Of a DNA stretch of 64,000 bases, positions 42,807-52,448 are shown one piece after another. How positions within the stretch are numbered: the stretch's first letter is position 1; every line of letters begins with the position of its first letter. The position numbers and the translations under genes are program-made. A model generated the notes under the pieces. It was not told the DNA's origin, made no database searches, and was given only the letters and a program-made list of their open reading frames with translations. This DNA comes from Paraburkholderia sp. BCC1885 (lineage in GTDB: Bacteria; Pseudomonadota; Gammaproteobacteria; Burkholderiales; Burkholderiaceae). The stretch spans positions 620,001 through 684,000 of the forward strand of contig NZ_CAAJGM010000111.1 of the NCBI RefSeq assembly GCF_900996235.1. The letters are read 5' to 3'.

Positions 42807-43424
42807 TCAGGAGCTAAAACGCTGACGAATGTAGCGGCAAGGATTGCCGCCATAGATGCCTGCCGCGGGCAGCGAGCGATGCACCACCGAGAGCGGCGTG
42901 ACCACGGCCGAACGTCCAATGGTCACGCCCTTTTGCACCACACACTTCGAACTGACCCAGACGCCGTCCTCGATCACGATGGGCGCCACCTGCAAATCCA
43001 TCGTGCCCGCCACATCGTGCGAACCTGAGGTCAGAAACACGCCCTGCGAAATGCACACATTGCTGCCGATCCGGATTGGCGCCTGGTTATAGATCCACGC
43101 GTCCACACCGAACCAGCAATTCGCGCCCACCTCGAGATTCCACGGCGCCTTCACGCGCACCGGATGCACAAAACGGCACCCTGTACCGATCTTCGCGCCG
43201 AACAGGCGCAAAAGCGCCACACGTAAGGCGGAAAATGGCACCAGCTTGTTGTTGATCACGCAGGCTTCGACGACGAACCAGGCCGCTTCCACGAGCCGGC
43301 TTTTGCGGCGCACGTAATTGCCCTTGCCGGCGAGGCTCAGGTCGATCACGCGTGGTGGGGCAAGCGCCGGGCCGTCCCCGGCCGGGTCCCACTCCAACGG
43401 GCCGTCGAGCTCGTCGCGCTTCAT
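42807..43424 (-). CDS. wcaF: WcaF-like left-handed beta-helix acetyltransferase
   Basis: The 205-residue protein has hexapeptide repeats from about 90 (IGTGCRFVHPVRVKAPWNLEV…) through IGSNVCISQGVFLTSGSHDV near 120 and VWVSSKCVVQKGVTIGRSAVV near 155. These form a left-handed beta helix, and SGSHDV holds the catalytic His. It resembles WcaF-type acetyltransferases of colanic acid clusters and should use acetyl-CoA in the cytoplasm. It starts the second minus-strand EPS block, 120 bases upstream of the GMC gene. Confidence 0.85.
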   Translation of the reverse strand: MKRDELDGPLEWDPAGDGPALAPPRVIDLSLAGKGNYVRRKSRLVEAAWFVVEACVINNKLVPFSALRVALLRLFGAKIGTGCRFVHPVRVKAPWNLEVGANCWFGVDAWIYNQAPIRIGSNVCISQGVFLTSGSHDVAGTMDLQVAPIVIEDGVWVSSKCVVQKGVTIGRSAVVTPLSVVHRSLPAAGIYGGNPCRYIRQRFSS

Positions 43425-43709
43425 CCGAATACCCCGCTTCAGTTGATGCTGCTCACCCGAACATCCGGATGACAGATTGGCCGTCGACGCGTCGAGCGGT
43501 CACGCCGCCGTGTCGCGTCAGCAATAGTGATATGAAGGAAATTTTGCACATGCCGGAGCGACTTTGATTCCCGCTTCCGGCGATTGGCTCCTGTTGCACA
43601 GGCTTTGTCGGCTTTGAACTAGCATCGCGCGTAAAGCGTGTCCCGATAGCCACTACCATAGCGATATCGCGCTCCAAAACGGGCATGGCAACGAGCGAAG
43701 GAACCCGAC

Positions 43710-44141
43710 ATGAGCCACATCGTTCGACGCGTTGCACTCGGCGCATTCTTCGCCCTCGCATGCGGTCTGTTTCCCATTGACGCGGCGCGCGCCGCCGGCG
43801 GCGATGGTGCGGCCGATCCCGGCGCCGCTGCCCTGCGCCCGAACGACAGCAACGAAGCCCAACTGACGGGCGGCCCGCAAGCCTACGAGGACATCTATCA
43901 GACGCAGACGGGCGGCGCGCAGCCCGGCGGTTTGCCCGGCATGCAGGCGGTGCGCAATCCCACGCCCGAAGAACACATGCTGACGGCACCTGGCGTACCG
44001 CAGGCCGGCGGCGGCGCGCCCGCCGCCGCCAGGAACGCCCGAGCCAGAGTCGACGATCCATACGCCATGGGCGGCGCCGCGGCACAGCAGCCTTATGGTC
44101 TCGGTACCGGCGCACGACCGGTTTACCGCTTGCCTTACTAG
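43710..44141 (+). CDS. Small secreted protein of unknown function
   Basis: The 143-residue protein has a signal peptide (RRVALGAFFALACGLFPIDA, cleavage near ARA-AGG at about 28). The mature part is Gly/Ala/Pro/Gln-rich and of low complexity (LTGGPQAYEDIYQTQTGG, then TAPGVPQAGGGAP), ending RPVYRLPY. I recognise no domain. It sits alone on the plus strand between two minus-strand EPS blocks and ends in a hairpin. It may be a periplasmic or surface accessory of the EPS system, but this is only context. Confidence 0.6.
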   Translation: MSHIVRRVALGAFFALACGLFPIDAARAAGGDGAADPGAAALRPNDSNEAQLTGGPQAYEDIYQTQTGGAQPGGLPGMQAVRNPTPEEHMLTAPGVPQAGGGAPAAARNARARVDDPYAMGGAAAQQPYGLGTGARPVYRLPY

Positions 44142-44148
44142 CTTCCAG

Positions 44149-44174
44149 GAAGCGACGCGCGGGCGTCGCTTTCA
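44149..44174. terminator. Bidirectional terminator between convergent genes
   Basis: AGCGACGC (44151-44158) pairs with GCGTCGCT (44163-44170) across GCGG, extended by an A-T pair, with TTTC on the plus side. It lies between the stops of the secreted-protein gene (44141) and wcaI (44192). Confidence 0.65.
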
Positions 44175-44191
44175 AACTCAGTCTTCCAGTC

Positions 44192-45535
44192 TCAATCCAC
44201 CTGGGTCGATTCCAGACTCACGGCAACGACGGGCTCTTGCGTGGTGCTACCCACTACCGCCGCCTCCACGACCGCGCCGCCCGCCGACTCATCACCGCTC
44301 GCCTCGTGCTGCCCCGCCAGCGCACGCAGCTTCGCGTCAAGGCCGCCCAACACCATCTCGCCCGACAAGGCCCGTTCGGCGTATTCGCGCGCGGCTTTGC
44401 CGAGTGCGACGCGGCGTGCCGGATCGGCCGCCAGCGCCTCGATGGCCGCGACCAGCGCGGGCGCGTCTTCGGGCGGTATCGTCACGCCACGCGGCGCGAC
44501 CACGTTGAACAGTTCCGTGCCGGGACACGCCATCGCCACGATCGCGCGGCCGCTCGCCAACATGCCGCCGAGCTTGGACGGCATCACCAGATCCGCTGCG
44601 CCGCCGCGTTGCGGCAGCACATGAATATCAGCGAGATTGAGCAGATCGTTGAGGCGCTCGGCGGGTTGCAGCGGAATGAAGTGACAGTTTTTCAGGCCGG
44701 TGCAACGCTGCTGCAGTTGCGCCTGGGTCGGCCCGTTGCCGCAAAACACAAAGCTGATATCGTCGCGCCTCTTCAACGCCAGGGCCGCATCCGCAACGAC
44801 TTCGAGTCCCTGCTTCGCACCCATATTTCCTGCATACAGCACCACGGTCTGCGCAACCGGCTGATCGAGTCCCATGATGCGGCGGTAAGGACTTGCTTGC
44901 GGCAAAGGCGAGATCACCCGCGTATCGACCCAGTTGGCGAGGCACCATGCCTTGAGCGGGTCTACACCCTTCTGCACGGCGCGCTGCACCATCTTGTCAG
45001 AGAGACTCGAAACCACCTCGAAGCGGCCCAGCAACCAGCGTTCGACCGCGAGTGCGTAGCGCCGCGCCCGTTCGCCACGGATCATGCCTAGTTCGAACGC
45101 GGCATCTACCTCGTAGTCCTGAATATGCAGCCAGGCTTTGGCGCCGCTCGCCCGCGCCAGCAACAATGCACCGGGCGCGCTCATCAAGCTAGGCGCGATG
45201 CACATGACCACCTGCGGACGCCAGCGCACCTGCGCCGCCAGCGCCGGCAGCGCGCCGAGCGCGAAGCTGGCGAGGTGCAGCAGACGCTTCGCCCCACTGG
45301 GAACACGCGGTACCCACAGCGGTACACGCCGAAGGTGCACGCCGCGCCGCTCTTCCGACGCATAGCGCCACGCATGGTAGCCCTTCGCAATTTTCCACTG
45401 CGGATAATACGGCTGGCCGCAAACGACACGTACTTCGTGCCCTTGTGCGACCAGCGTCTCCGCCATCTCGGCGGTGTATTTGCCAATGCCTGTCAACTCG
45501 GGGGCATAGTTCAGCCCTACGATCAAAAGCCTCAT
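44192..45535 (-). CDS. wcaI: WcaI-type glycosyltransferase
   Basis: The 447-residue GT4 enzyme opens MRLLIVGLNYAPELTGIGKY, the signature of colanic-acid WcaI-like transferases, with WLHIQDYEVDAAFELGMI near 138 and VVLYAGNMGAKQGLEVVADA near 231. Residues after about 420 are a variable tail. It is the last gene of the long minus-strand EPS operon, 34 bases after the preceding GT. AGAGGGAT precedes ATG 45535. WcaI is thought to be a fucosyl- or glucosyltransferase; the sugar is not certain here. Confidence 0.9.
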   Translation of the reverse strand: MRLLIVGLNYAPELTGIGKYTAEMAETLVAQGHEVRVVCGQPYYPQWKIAKGYHAWRYASEERRGVHLRRVPLWVPRVPSGAKRLLHLASFALGALPALAAQVRWRPQVVMCIAPSLMSAPGALLLARASGAKAWLHIQDYEVDAAFELGMIRGERARRYALAVERWLLGRFEVVSSLSDKMVQRAVQKGVDPLKAWCLANWVDTRVISPLPQASPYRRIMGLDQPVAQTVVLYAGNMGAKQGLEVVADAALALKRRDDISFVFCGNGPTQAQLQQRCTGLKNCHFIPLQPAERLNDLLNLADIHVLPQRGGAADLVMPSKLGGMLASGRAIVAMACPGTELFNVVAPRGVTIPPEDAPALVAAIEALAADPARRVALGKAAREYAERALSGEMVLGGLDAKLRALAGQHEASGDESAGGAVVEAAVVGSTTQEPVVAVSLESTQVD

Positions 45536-45569
45536 ACGTATCCCTCTTAGGCGCGCGGACGTCGCCAGT

Positions 45570-46715
45570 CTAACTCGTCAGCATCGTGGCGCAGCCTCGC
45601 GCGATATTTGCGGCGGCGTTCGGCGGGTCGAAGCGCTGGATCACGTTCATGCACTGCGTGGCGGTGGCGCGCGTGTCGGCGAATGCTTCGAGCGCGCTCA
45701 GCATTGTGCGGCGCAGCGACGCAAGATCGCCTGACCGGAACGCATAACCGGTGACGCCATCTATCACCAGCTCGGGAACGCAACCGCAGTTGTCGCTGAC
45801 CACCGCGGGGCAGCCATGATTCAGCGCCTCGTTGACGACCAGACCCCACGGTTCACTGAAACTCGGCAAGACGAGACAGCTCGCCGCGAAATACTCGCGT
45901 GACAAGGCTTCGTCCTGCAGGCTACCGAGAAAACTGACCGCGTCGTCCAAGCCGGCTTCGGCCACTTTCTGTTGCAGCCCGGAATCCAGCGGTCCGGTGC
46001 CGACGATACGCAGCATCGCCTCCGGCACCTGCTGCTTCACCGCAGTAAATGCTTCGAGCAGCGCGTCGAGGCCTTTTTCCTGCGACAGGCGGCCGACGAA
46101 CAGAAACACCGGCTTCTCACCCGCACGCGCCATGAGCCGATCATCGAGCGCGCGCTCAGGCACGAACGACCACGGCAGCGCTGCCGCCTGGCATGGAATG
46201 AAAATACGTTCGCGCTTCGCGCCCAGCGACATCAGATATTCGCGGCTGCGCTCGCCGAAACCGAAATAACCGTCGCAGAGCGAGAAAAATACCCGCTTCG
46301 GAATCGAGGTCAGCATGCGCCTTGGACGATCGCGCCCGGTCGAATCGCAGAACACGGCGCGGCGCTTTCCCGTAACAATGCAGGCAAGCAGCATCGCCCA
46401 ATACTCCGGGCGATGATAGCCGGGCAGCACGACGAGATCAGCCTTGGTCTTTAGCACTTCCATCGTGAGACGCGACATCATGCGCCAGCCCGGCACGTCT
46501 TCGTAGCAGCCGTCGAAGAGCTTGGTCATCGGATAGCGGTGATACGAATAGTCCACATCGGAAAATCCCAGCCTAAATGTTTCGGTATCCGAAATTTGTA
46601 CGATCGAATATTTGATGGGACTCGCGGCCGAGATGGAATGCAGGGCTGAAAACACGACGCCCTTATGGCGCGACCAGACCACGTTGTGGAAAATCGTCAC
46701 CGAATTGGCCATCAT
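45570..46715 (-). CDS. Glycosyltransferase, GT4 family
   Basis: The 381-residue protein begins MMANSVTIFHNVVWSRHKGV. It has VFLFVGRLSQEKGLDALLEA near 202 and the E-x7-E motif in PSFSEPWGLVVNEALNHGCP near 290, the GT4 pattern. Start ATG 46715 lies one base after the fcl stop, with 46712 as alternative; coupling to fcl is therefore tight. It should transfer a sugar, possibly fucose from the GDP-fucose made by the two genes upstream. Confidence 0.9.
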   Translation of the reverse strand: MMANSVTIFHNVVWSRHKGVVFSALHSISAASPIKYSIVQISDTETFRLGFSDVDYSYHRYPMTKLFDGCYEDVPGWRMMSRLTMEVLKTKADLVVLPGYHRPEYWAMLLACIVTGKRRAVFCDSTGRDRPRRMLTSIPKRVFFSLCDGYFGFGERSREYLMSLGAKRERIFIPCQAAALPWSFVPERALDDRLMARAGEKPVFLFVGRLSQEKGLDALLEAFTAVKQQVPEAMLRIVGTGPLDSGLQQKVAEAGLDDAVSFLGSLQDEALSREYFAASCLVLPSFSEPWGLVVNEALNHGCPAVVSDNCGCVPELVIDGVTGYAFRSGDLASLRRTMLSALEAFADTRATATQCMNVIQRFDPPNAAANIARGCATMLTS

Positions 46716-46716
46716 G

Positions 46717-47673
46717 TCAGACCGTCCCTTCAGAGAGCACTTTCGCGCCGAAGCGTTCGGCAAAGTCCCGATAGGTCGCCTCGATCCCTTCCAGCAAACC
46801 GATGCGGGCGCGCCACCCCAACCGGGCAAGACGCGAGACGTCGAGCAGCTTGCGCGGCGTGCCGTCCGGCTTCGACGTGTCGAAGACGATCTCGCCGTGG
46901 AAGCCGACCGCGTCGGCGACGCGTTGCGCCAGTTCGCGGATCGACAGATCTTCGCCGACCCCGACGTTCAACAACCCGTCCGCGACGCCCTGCTCGAGCA
47001 CGAACGCGGTGGCCGCGGCCAGGTCGTCGACGTGCAGGAATTCGCGCCGCGGCGTGCCGGTGCCCCACACGCTCAGCGTGGCGTCGCCGCGCAATTTGGC
47101 CTCATGCGCCTTGCGGATCAATGCCGGCAGCACATGGCTGTTCTGCAGGTCGTAGTTGTCGTTCGGGCCGTACAGGTTGGTGGGCATCAGGGCGATGAAT
47201 TTCGTGCCGTACTGCCGGTTGTACGCTTCGCACAACTTCAGGCCGGCAATCTTGGCGATCGCGTAGGGTTCGTTGGTCGCTTCGAGGGACGAACTCAGCA
47301 GATACTCTTCCTCGATCGGCTGCGCGCACGCCTTGGGATAAATGCAGGACGAGCCGAAAAACACCAGTTGCGTCACGCCCGCCTGATACGCGGCATGAAT
47401 CACGTTGGTTTCGATTGCCAGGTTTTGATAGATGAATTCCGCCGGTTGCGACGAGTTGGCGAGAATCCCGCCCACTCGCGCTGCCGCCAGCAGCACGATG
47501 TCGACGGCCTCGGTGGCGAAAAAGCGGCGCACCTGCGCCTGATCGAGCAGGTCGAGTTCGGCGTGAGTCCTCGTCAGGAGGTTCGTGTAGCCATCGGCCC
47601 GCAGCCGCCGTACCAGGGCCGAGCCGACCATGCCGCGATGGCCGGCCACGAAAATGCGCGCGCTTTTGTCCAT
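46717..47673 (-). CDS. fcl: GDP-L-fucose synthase
   Basis: The 318-residue extended SDR has NADP-binding [17 protein letters not shown] at 8-24, the Ser of [10 protein letters not shown] near 105 and Tyr-x3-Lys in [20 protein letters not shown] near 134. It converts GDP-4-keto-6-deoxymannose to GDP-L-fucose by epimerisation and reduction. It follows gmd by five bases, the usual pair. Length matches the family. Confidence 0.96.
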   Translation of the reverse strand: MDKSARIFVAGHRGMVGSALVRRLRADGYTNLLTRTHAELDLLDQAQVRRFFATEAVDIVLLAAARVGGILANSSQPAEFIYQNLAIETNVIHAAYQAGVTQLVFFGSSCIYPKACAQPIEEEYLLSSSLEATNEPYAIAKIAGLKLCEAYNRQYGTKFIALMPTNLYGPNDNYDLQNSHVLPALIRKAHEAKLRGDATLSVWGTGTPRREFLHVDDLAAATAFVLEQGVADGLLNVGVGEDLSIRELAQRVADAVGFHGEIVFDTSKPDGTPRKLLDVSRLARLGWRARIGLLEGIEATYRDFAERFGAKVLSEGTV

Positions 47674-47678
47674 GGCCG

Positions 47679-48797
47679 TTACTCGTGATGTTCGAGAGCT
47701 TTGAAGCCGGCCAGCGTCACCAACGCATCGCGGCGCGCAATCTGGTAATCCGCCCGCACCATTTCCTTAACGAGGCTCTGGAACGGCGTGGCGGGCTTCC
47801 AGCCGAGCTTGGCGTGCGCCTTCGACGGATCGCCGAGCAGCGTCTGCACCTCGGTAGGCCGGAAGTAACGCGGATCGACCCGCACGATCACATCGCCGGG
47901 CGCAAGACGCGTCTCCTTGGTTTCCACCTTGTCGACCACGCCCACTTCGTCGACGCCTTCGCCTTCGAAACGCACCGTCACGCCCAATTCACCCGCTGCG
48001 GCCTGGATGAATTCGCGCACACTGTATTGCTGGCCGGTGGCGATAACGAAGTCCTCAGGTTCTTCCTGCTGCAGCATCATCCATTGCATCTCGACGTAAT
48101 CGCGCGCATGACCCCAGTCGCGCAGCGCGGACAAATTGCCGAGATACATGTCGTCCTGCAAGCCCACTGCGATGCGGGCAATCGCGCGGGTGATCTTGCG
48201 CGTAACGAAGGTTTCGCCCCGCACCGGCGATTCGTGATTGAACAGAATGCCGTTGCATGCGTACATGCCGTATGCTTCGCGATAGTTGACGGTGATCCAG
48301 TACGCGTAGAGCTTCGCCACAGCGTAGGGGCTGCGTGGATAGAACGGCGTGGTCTCTTTCTGCGGCACTTCCTGCACGAGCCCGTAGAGTTCGGAGGTGG
48401 ACGCCTGATAAAAGCGGGTTTTCTTTTCCAGCCCGAGAATGCGCATGGCTTCGAGAATCCGCAGCGTGCCGAGGCCGTCGGCATTGGCGGTGTATTCCGG
48501 TTCCTCGAACGACACCGCCACGTGGCTTTGCGCGGCCAGGTTGTAGATCTCGTCGGGTTGCACGCGCTGGATGATGCGCACGATGCTCGACGAATCGGTC
48601 AGATCCCCGTGATGCAGGAAGAAATGCCGGTCGGCCACGTGCGGATCGCAACACAGATGGTCGATGCGATCCGTGTTGAACAGCGACGTGCGCCGTTTGA
48701 TGCCGTGTACGTCGTAGCCTTTGGCGAGCAGCAGGTCAGCCAGATATGAGCCGTCCTGCCCGGTTACGCCGGTAATCAAAGCGACCTTCCGATCCAT
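47679..48797 (-). CDS. gmd: GDP-mannose 4,6-dehydratase
   Basis: The 372-residue extended SDR has [20 protein letters not shown] at 5-24, the Thr/Ser of [10 protein letters not shown] near 132 and Tyr-x3-Lys in [12 protein letters not shown] near 155. It makes GDP-4-keto-6-deoxy-D-mannose from GDP-mannose supplied by ManC, and Fcl uses the product. GAGGGGAAC precedes the ATG. Together with fcl it shows that the EPS contains fucose or another 6-deoxyhexose. Confidence 0.97.
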   Translation of the reverse strand: MDRKVALITGVTGQDGSYLADLLLAKGYDVHGIKRRTSLFNTDRIDHLCCDPHVADRHFFLHHGDLTDSSSIVRIIQRVQPDEIYNLAAQSHVAVSFEEPEYTANADGLGTLRILEAMRILGLEKKTRFYQASTSELYGLVQEVPQKETTPFYPRSPYAVAKLYAYWITVNYREAYGMYACNGILFNHESPVRGETFVTRKITRAIARIAVGLQDDMYLGNLSALRDWGHARDYVEMQWMMLQQEEPEDFVIATGQQYSVREFIQAAAGELGVTVRFEGEGVDEVGVVDKVETKETRLAPGDVIVRVDPRYFRPTEVQTLLGDPSKAHAKLGWKPATPFQSLVKEMVRADYQIARRDALVTLAGFKALEHHE

Positions 48798-48935
48798 TGT
48801 GTTCCCCTCGACGAGCGTTTGACTGCGGTGCTGCGCGTCCGCGCGGACCCACTGCGGGTCCGCACGAGACGCACTTCATGATTCAAGATGCGAGAAAGGC
48901 GTTACGTGGCTCACGCGGCGCGAGCCATGTGTATT

Positions 48936-51164
48936 TCAGTCTGCACGGCTTTCGTACCCGTAGTAGCCGGTGTAGCCGCCCAGATTGAGCTTGGGCGGCG
49001 GCACGTCGGTCAGCAGTACGCCGTGCAGCGACACGCCCGCATTGACCAGGCGTTTGACGGCCTCGGAGATCTCCATGGCCGGATGACGCCCGTGGCGCAC
49101 CACCATCAGCGTGGTGCCGGCGTGCTTGCCGATCAGGGCGGCGTCGGTTACCGCCAGCACCGGCGGCGTGTCGACGATCACAAGGTCGTACACCTTGGAG
49201 AAGTGGTCGAGCAATGTGCGAAAACGCTCGCTCATCAGCAATTCCGAAGGATTGCCAGGCAAACCGCCCTTGGTGAGCACGTCGAGTCCCGGCAGCACGT
49301 CGCGCAGCACGCACTCCTGAATCTCCGCGCCGTTCAGCACGTCGGCGAGACCCGGCGTATGCGGCAAGCCAAAATGCTTGTGGATGTCGCCACGCCGCAT
49401 GTCGCCGTCGATCAGCAGCACGCGTTTGTGAGCGGACGCCACTAGCGCCGAGAGATTCACCGACATGAACGACTTGCCGGCATCCGGCCGCGAACCCGTC
49501 AGCATCACCACGTTGTTACGCGCCGAGGTCAGCGCGTACTGCAGCGTGGTGCGCAGACTGCGCACACCTTCCACCGCCACGTCGTCCGGCGCCTGCGCCG
49601 CCAGCACGTGCACGCCTGCCCGGCGCAAGCCGACGTTGCGTTGCACGCGCAGTTGCAGTGTGCTGCGCGGCACCACCGCGCACACCGGCACGCCCAGCAA
49701 TGCTTCGATCTCGGTGGTCTTTTGCACGCCGCCGTACAGGGTCCTGCGCGTGAAGGCGGCGCAGATGCCCAGCACCAGACCGAGGCCACCGGCGATGGCA
49801 ATGATCATCGCGCGCTGCGGGCGCACGTGATCGTCAGCGGGCTCGGCGTAGTCGACCACTCGCACACTGCCTACCTGCCCCGCCTTGATGATGCGCAACT
49901 GCTGCGCGCTGTTCAGTAGGTTGGTGTAAAGCTCGGTATCGACGCGCACGTCGCGCAACAGACGCAGCGCGGTCTGCTCGGTATCGGGCAACGTCGACAC
50001 GTTATGTGTCAATCCGCCCTGTACGCTTTGCAGCGCGGCGATCTGCGCATCGAGTGCCGCGACTGCCGGGTGAGCCGCCGTAAACCGCGTGGCCATTTCC
50101 GCGCGCTGCTGCTGCAGGTCCACCAGCTTGGTCTTGTTCTCGACAATCTGCTGCAGCAGCAGACGGCTTTCCTCGCTCAAGTCGACGGTGCCCTCGCGAT
50201 TACGGAAGGTGTTGTAGCGCTGTTCGGCCTGATCGAGCTCGGAGCGCAACTGCGGCAACTGCTGGTCGAGGAATGCGAGCGTGTGTTCCGCCTCGGCCGA
50301 CTTACGGTCGATGTCCTGCTGCACGTACTGCCGCGCAATGCTGTTGACAATGGCCGCCGTCAGTTCGGCATTGGCGCCCTCCAGCGTCACCGCGATGATG
50401 CCCGACTGCACGCTCGTCTCCACCACATTGAGGGCTTTTTGCAGCCTGTTCACCGTGTCGAGCGTCGAAGCGCGCTTCAGATCGAACTGCGTGCCGGGAC
50501 GCCCCGTCAACTGATCGATCTGCAAACGCACCGGGCCATGCGACGTGACACCCACCGCCATCTGTCCGACCCGGGCGCGCAATACCTCAGCGCCGTTTGC
50601 GTCGGTCACGGCATACGAGTCGTCAGGCTGCACGGTCAGCACGAACGGCTTGCCGTACATTTCCTTGGGCGTATCGAAGACCGACACGGCAATCTGCTCG
50701 CCGCCCCAGCCATATTGCGGCATGCCGAAGAGCGGCGGCGCGAGGCCGTCGCTGCCGCGCCAGCGGGCGAGTAGCGGACCGATCACCGGGAACAGCCGCG
50801 GCGCCGCCGCAATGTCCAGATGCAGCTTTCTGACTGTCTCATCGATCACGAGCCTCGAACGGATCAACTCGATTTGCGCCGAGGTGACCGCCTTGGTATC
50901 GAAGATCGACGCCATGGTCTGCAAGGCGTCCTTGTTGCCGTTGGCGTTGCCATCGGCACCCGCGGTGTCTTCCACCTGGATCATCGCGTCCGCGCGGTAC
51001 ACCGGCGTCTGCACGAACGCCACCGCCGCGCCGATCAGCAGCGCCATCACCGTGACCGTGAGAATCATGCGCCAATGCTGCGCCACCACGGACAGGTAAT
51101 CCGATAAACGCAGTTCGTCCGCGCTCTGGATATCGACGTAACGGTTTTCAAAGTTGGTAGCCAT
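48936..51164 (-). CDS. wzc: Wzc-type polysaccharide co-polymerase and tyrosine autokinase
   Basis: The 742-residue inner-membrane protein has a Wzz domain (about 15-110, with a membrane helix near WRMILTVTVMALLIGAAVAF), a long periplasmic coiled coil (about 265-410) and a second membrane helix near 450. The cytoplasmic kinase has Walker A GSRPDAGKS near 556, Walker A' LLIDGDMRRG near 583 and Walker B LVIVDTPPV. The C-terminus GGYTGYYGYESRAD supplies four autophosphorylated tyrosines. It pairs with Wza for chain-length control and export. No Wzb phosphatase gene is nearby. Confidence 0.96.
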   Translation of the reverse strand: MATNFENRYVDIQSADELRLSDYLSVVAQHWRMILTVTVMALLIGAAVAFVQTPVYRADAMIQVEDTAGADGNANGNKDALQTMASIFDTKAVTSAQIELIRSRLVIDETVRKLHLDIAAAPRLFPVIGPLLARWRGSDGLAPPLFGMPQYGWGGEQIAVSVFDTPKEMYGKPFVLTVQPDDSYAVTDANGAEVLRARVGQMAVGVTSHGPVRLQIDQLTGRPGTQFDLKRASTLDTVNRLQKALNVVETSVQSGIIAVTLEGANAELTAAIVNSIARQYVQQDIDRKSAEAEHTLAFLDQQLPQLRSELDQAEQRYNTFRNREGTVDLSEESRLLLQQIVENKTKLVDLQQQRAEMATRFTAAHPAVAALDAQIAALQSVQGGLTHNVSTLPDTEQTALRLLRDVRVDTELYTNLLNSAQQLRIIKAGQVGSVRVVDYAEPADDHVRPQRAMIIAIAGGLGLVLGICAAFTRRTLYGGVQKTTEIEALLGVPVCAVVPRSTLQLRVQRNVGLRRAGVHVLAAQAPDDVAVEGVRSLRTTLQYALTSARNNVVMLTGSRPDAGKSFMSVNLSALVASAHKRVLLIDGDMRRGDIHKHFGLPHTPGLADVLNGAEIQECVLRDVLPGLDVLTKGGLPGNPSELLMSERFRTLLDHFSKVYDLVIVDTPPVLAVTDAALIGKHAGTTLMVVRHGRHPAMEISEAVKRLVNAGVSLHGVLLTDVPPPKLNLGGYTGYYGYESRAD

Positions 51165-51250
51165 GGTGTCATCAATCCTGCACGTCTATTGCGTTGGATC
51201 GGCGCGCAAGCGCCTGGACCTGAACAGTCATACTCTCGTCCTGCATACGT

Positions 51251-52429
51251 TCACTTCGCGACCACTGCGCCGGTCACGCCTGCATTGACCAGCGGCAACA
51301 GCAGATCCAGCACACGGCTAAAGCGCACCAGACCGCTGGCGTCGACATACACCACGTCCTTGGGTTGCAGATCGAACTGGTTGGCAAGCAGCATGGCCAC
51401 CGGCGAGCGCGCGTCGAGGTGATAAATCTGCGGCTGGCCGTTGGGTTCGCCGCGAATCACATAGAGTTCCTTGGGATCCGATGTGGCGGGGTTCACGCTG
51501 CCCGCCTGCGAGATCGCTTCGCCCAGTGTCAGCGTGCCGTCCTTCATCGGCGTCACCGTGGCCGGCTTGCCGACTTCGCCCATCACGTAGACGCCGTATT
51601 CCTCACGCCCTTCGATGCGCAGCAGGTCGCCGTTTTTCAGCACGATGCGCGAGGGGTTCTCGCCGTTCTTGAGCATCTGCGCCACGTTGATTTCATACGT
51701 CTTGTCGTCGCGCACGATTGTGACGTGGCTCTGATCCGCGTTCGGGCTATATCCGCCGGCACGGTTGATGGCTTCGGTCAGCGTCATCGGAATGTCGTTG
51801 ATCGATTGCGCACCGGGCGTACGCACCTCGCCGTCAATGTAAATCTGCGCCGCGCGGAACGAGGCGACCCGCACGGTCACCTGCGGCTTGACCATCACCT
51901 TGCTGAGATCGGCCGTCACCCTGCGCTGCACCGTTTCGGCACTGTCGCCTGCCACGTGGATCGTGCCGATGTACGGAAACTGCAGATTGCCTTCGTGATC
52001 CACGATGAAACCCGAGGCCGCATCCGCTGGCCGGTTCGGGGTATTCGGCTGCTGGCCGAGAGCCGCAGCCAGTTCCGGGTGGTCCCACACGGTAATCTGC
52101 AACACGTCTCCCGGCCCGACCCTGTACGGACCGGGATCGCCGAACAACGCCGTTGCTCCGCTCGCGCCCGACGGCGTCACGGTCTGTCGCAGCCGCTTGA
52201 CCGAGGCGATCGTGATGTCGGTAATCGGAATCTGCACCGTTTCGCCGCTGGCCTTGCCATCGTCAGTATTGCTAACCGGTAGCGTGGGCGGCTGGATCAT
52301 GCGCTGGCCCGGCGCGAACGTGCAGGCCGACAGCATCGTAATGGTCATCATCATTCCCAGCACACGCGCACGGTGGGCCGTGGTGTGCGTGACGCTGGAC
52401 CGGTACTTTCCCGCTGTTATTCCATACAT
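51251..52429 (-). CDS. wza: Outer-membrane polysaccharide export lipoprotein
   Basis: The 392-residue protein has a lipoprotein signal with Cys36 in TMLSACTFAPG, followed by the Poly_export block (YRVGPGDVLQITVWDHPELA near 100) and SLBB repeats (VYIDGEVRTPGAQSIND-like stretches near 200 and 285). Wza octamers form the outer-membrane EPS channel and contact Wzc. ATG 52429 with GAGGGAGA upstream is chosen; an ATG at 52459 lies inside the wcaJ end. Order wcaJ-wza-wzc is the usual one. Confidence 0.95.
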   Translation of the reverse strand: MYGITAGKYRSSVTHTTAHRARVLGMMMTITMLSACTFAPGQRMIQPPTLPVSNTDDGKASGETVQIPITDITIASVKRLRQTVTPSGASGATALFGDPGPYRVGPGDVLQITVWDHPELAAALGQQPNTPNRPADAASGFIVDHEGNLQFPYIGTIHVAGDSAETVQRRVTADLSKVMVKPQVTVRVASFRAAQIYIDGEVRTPGAQSINDIPMTLTEAINRAGGYSPNADQSHVTIVRDDKTYEINVAQMLKNGENPSRIVLKNGDLLRIEGREEYGVYVMGEVGKPATVTPMKDGTLTLGEAISQAGSVNPATSDPKELYVIRGEPNGQPQIYHLDARSPVAMLLANQFDLQPKDVVYVDASGLVRFSRVLDLLLPLVNAGVTGAVVAK

Positions 52430-52448
52430 GTGTGTCTCCCTCACCGCG

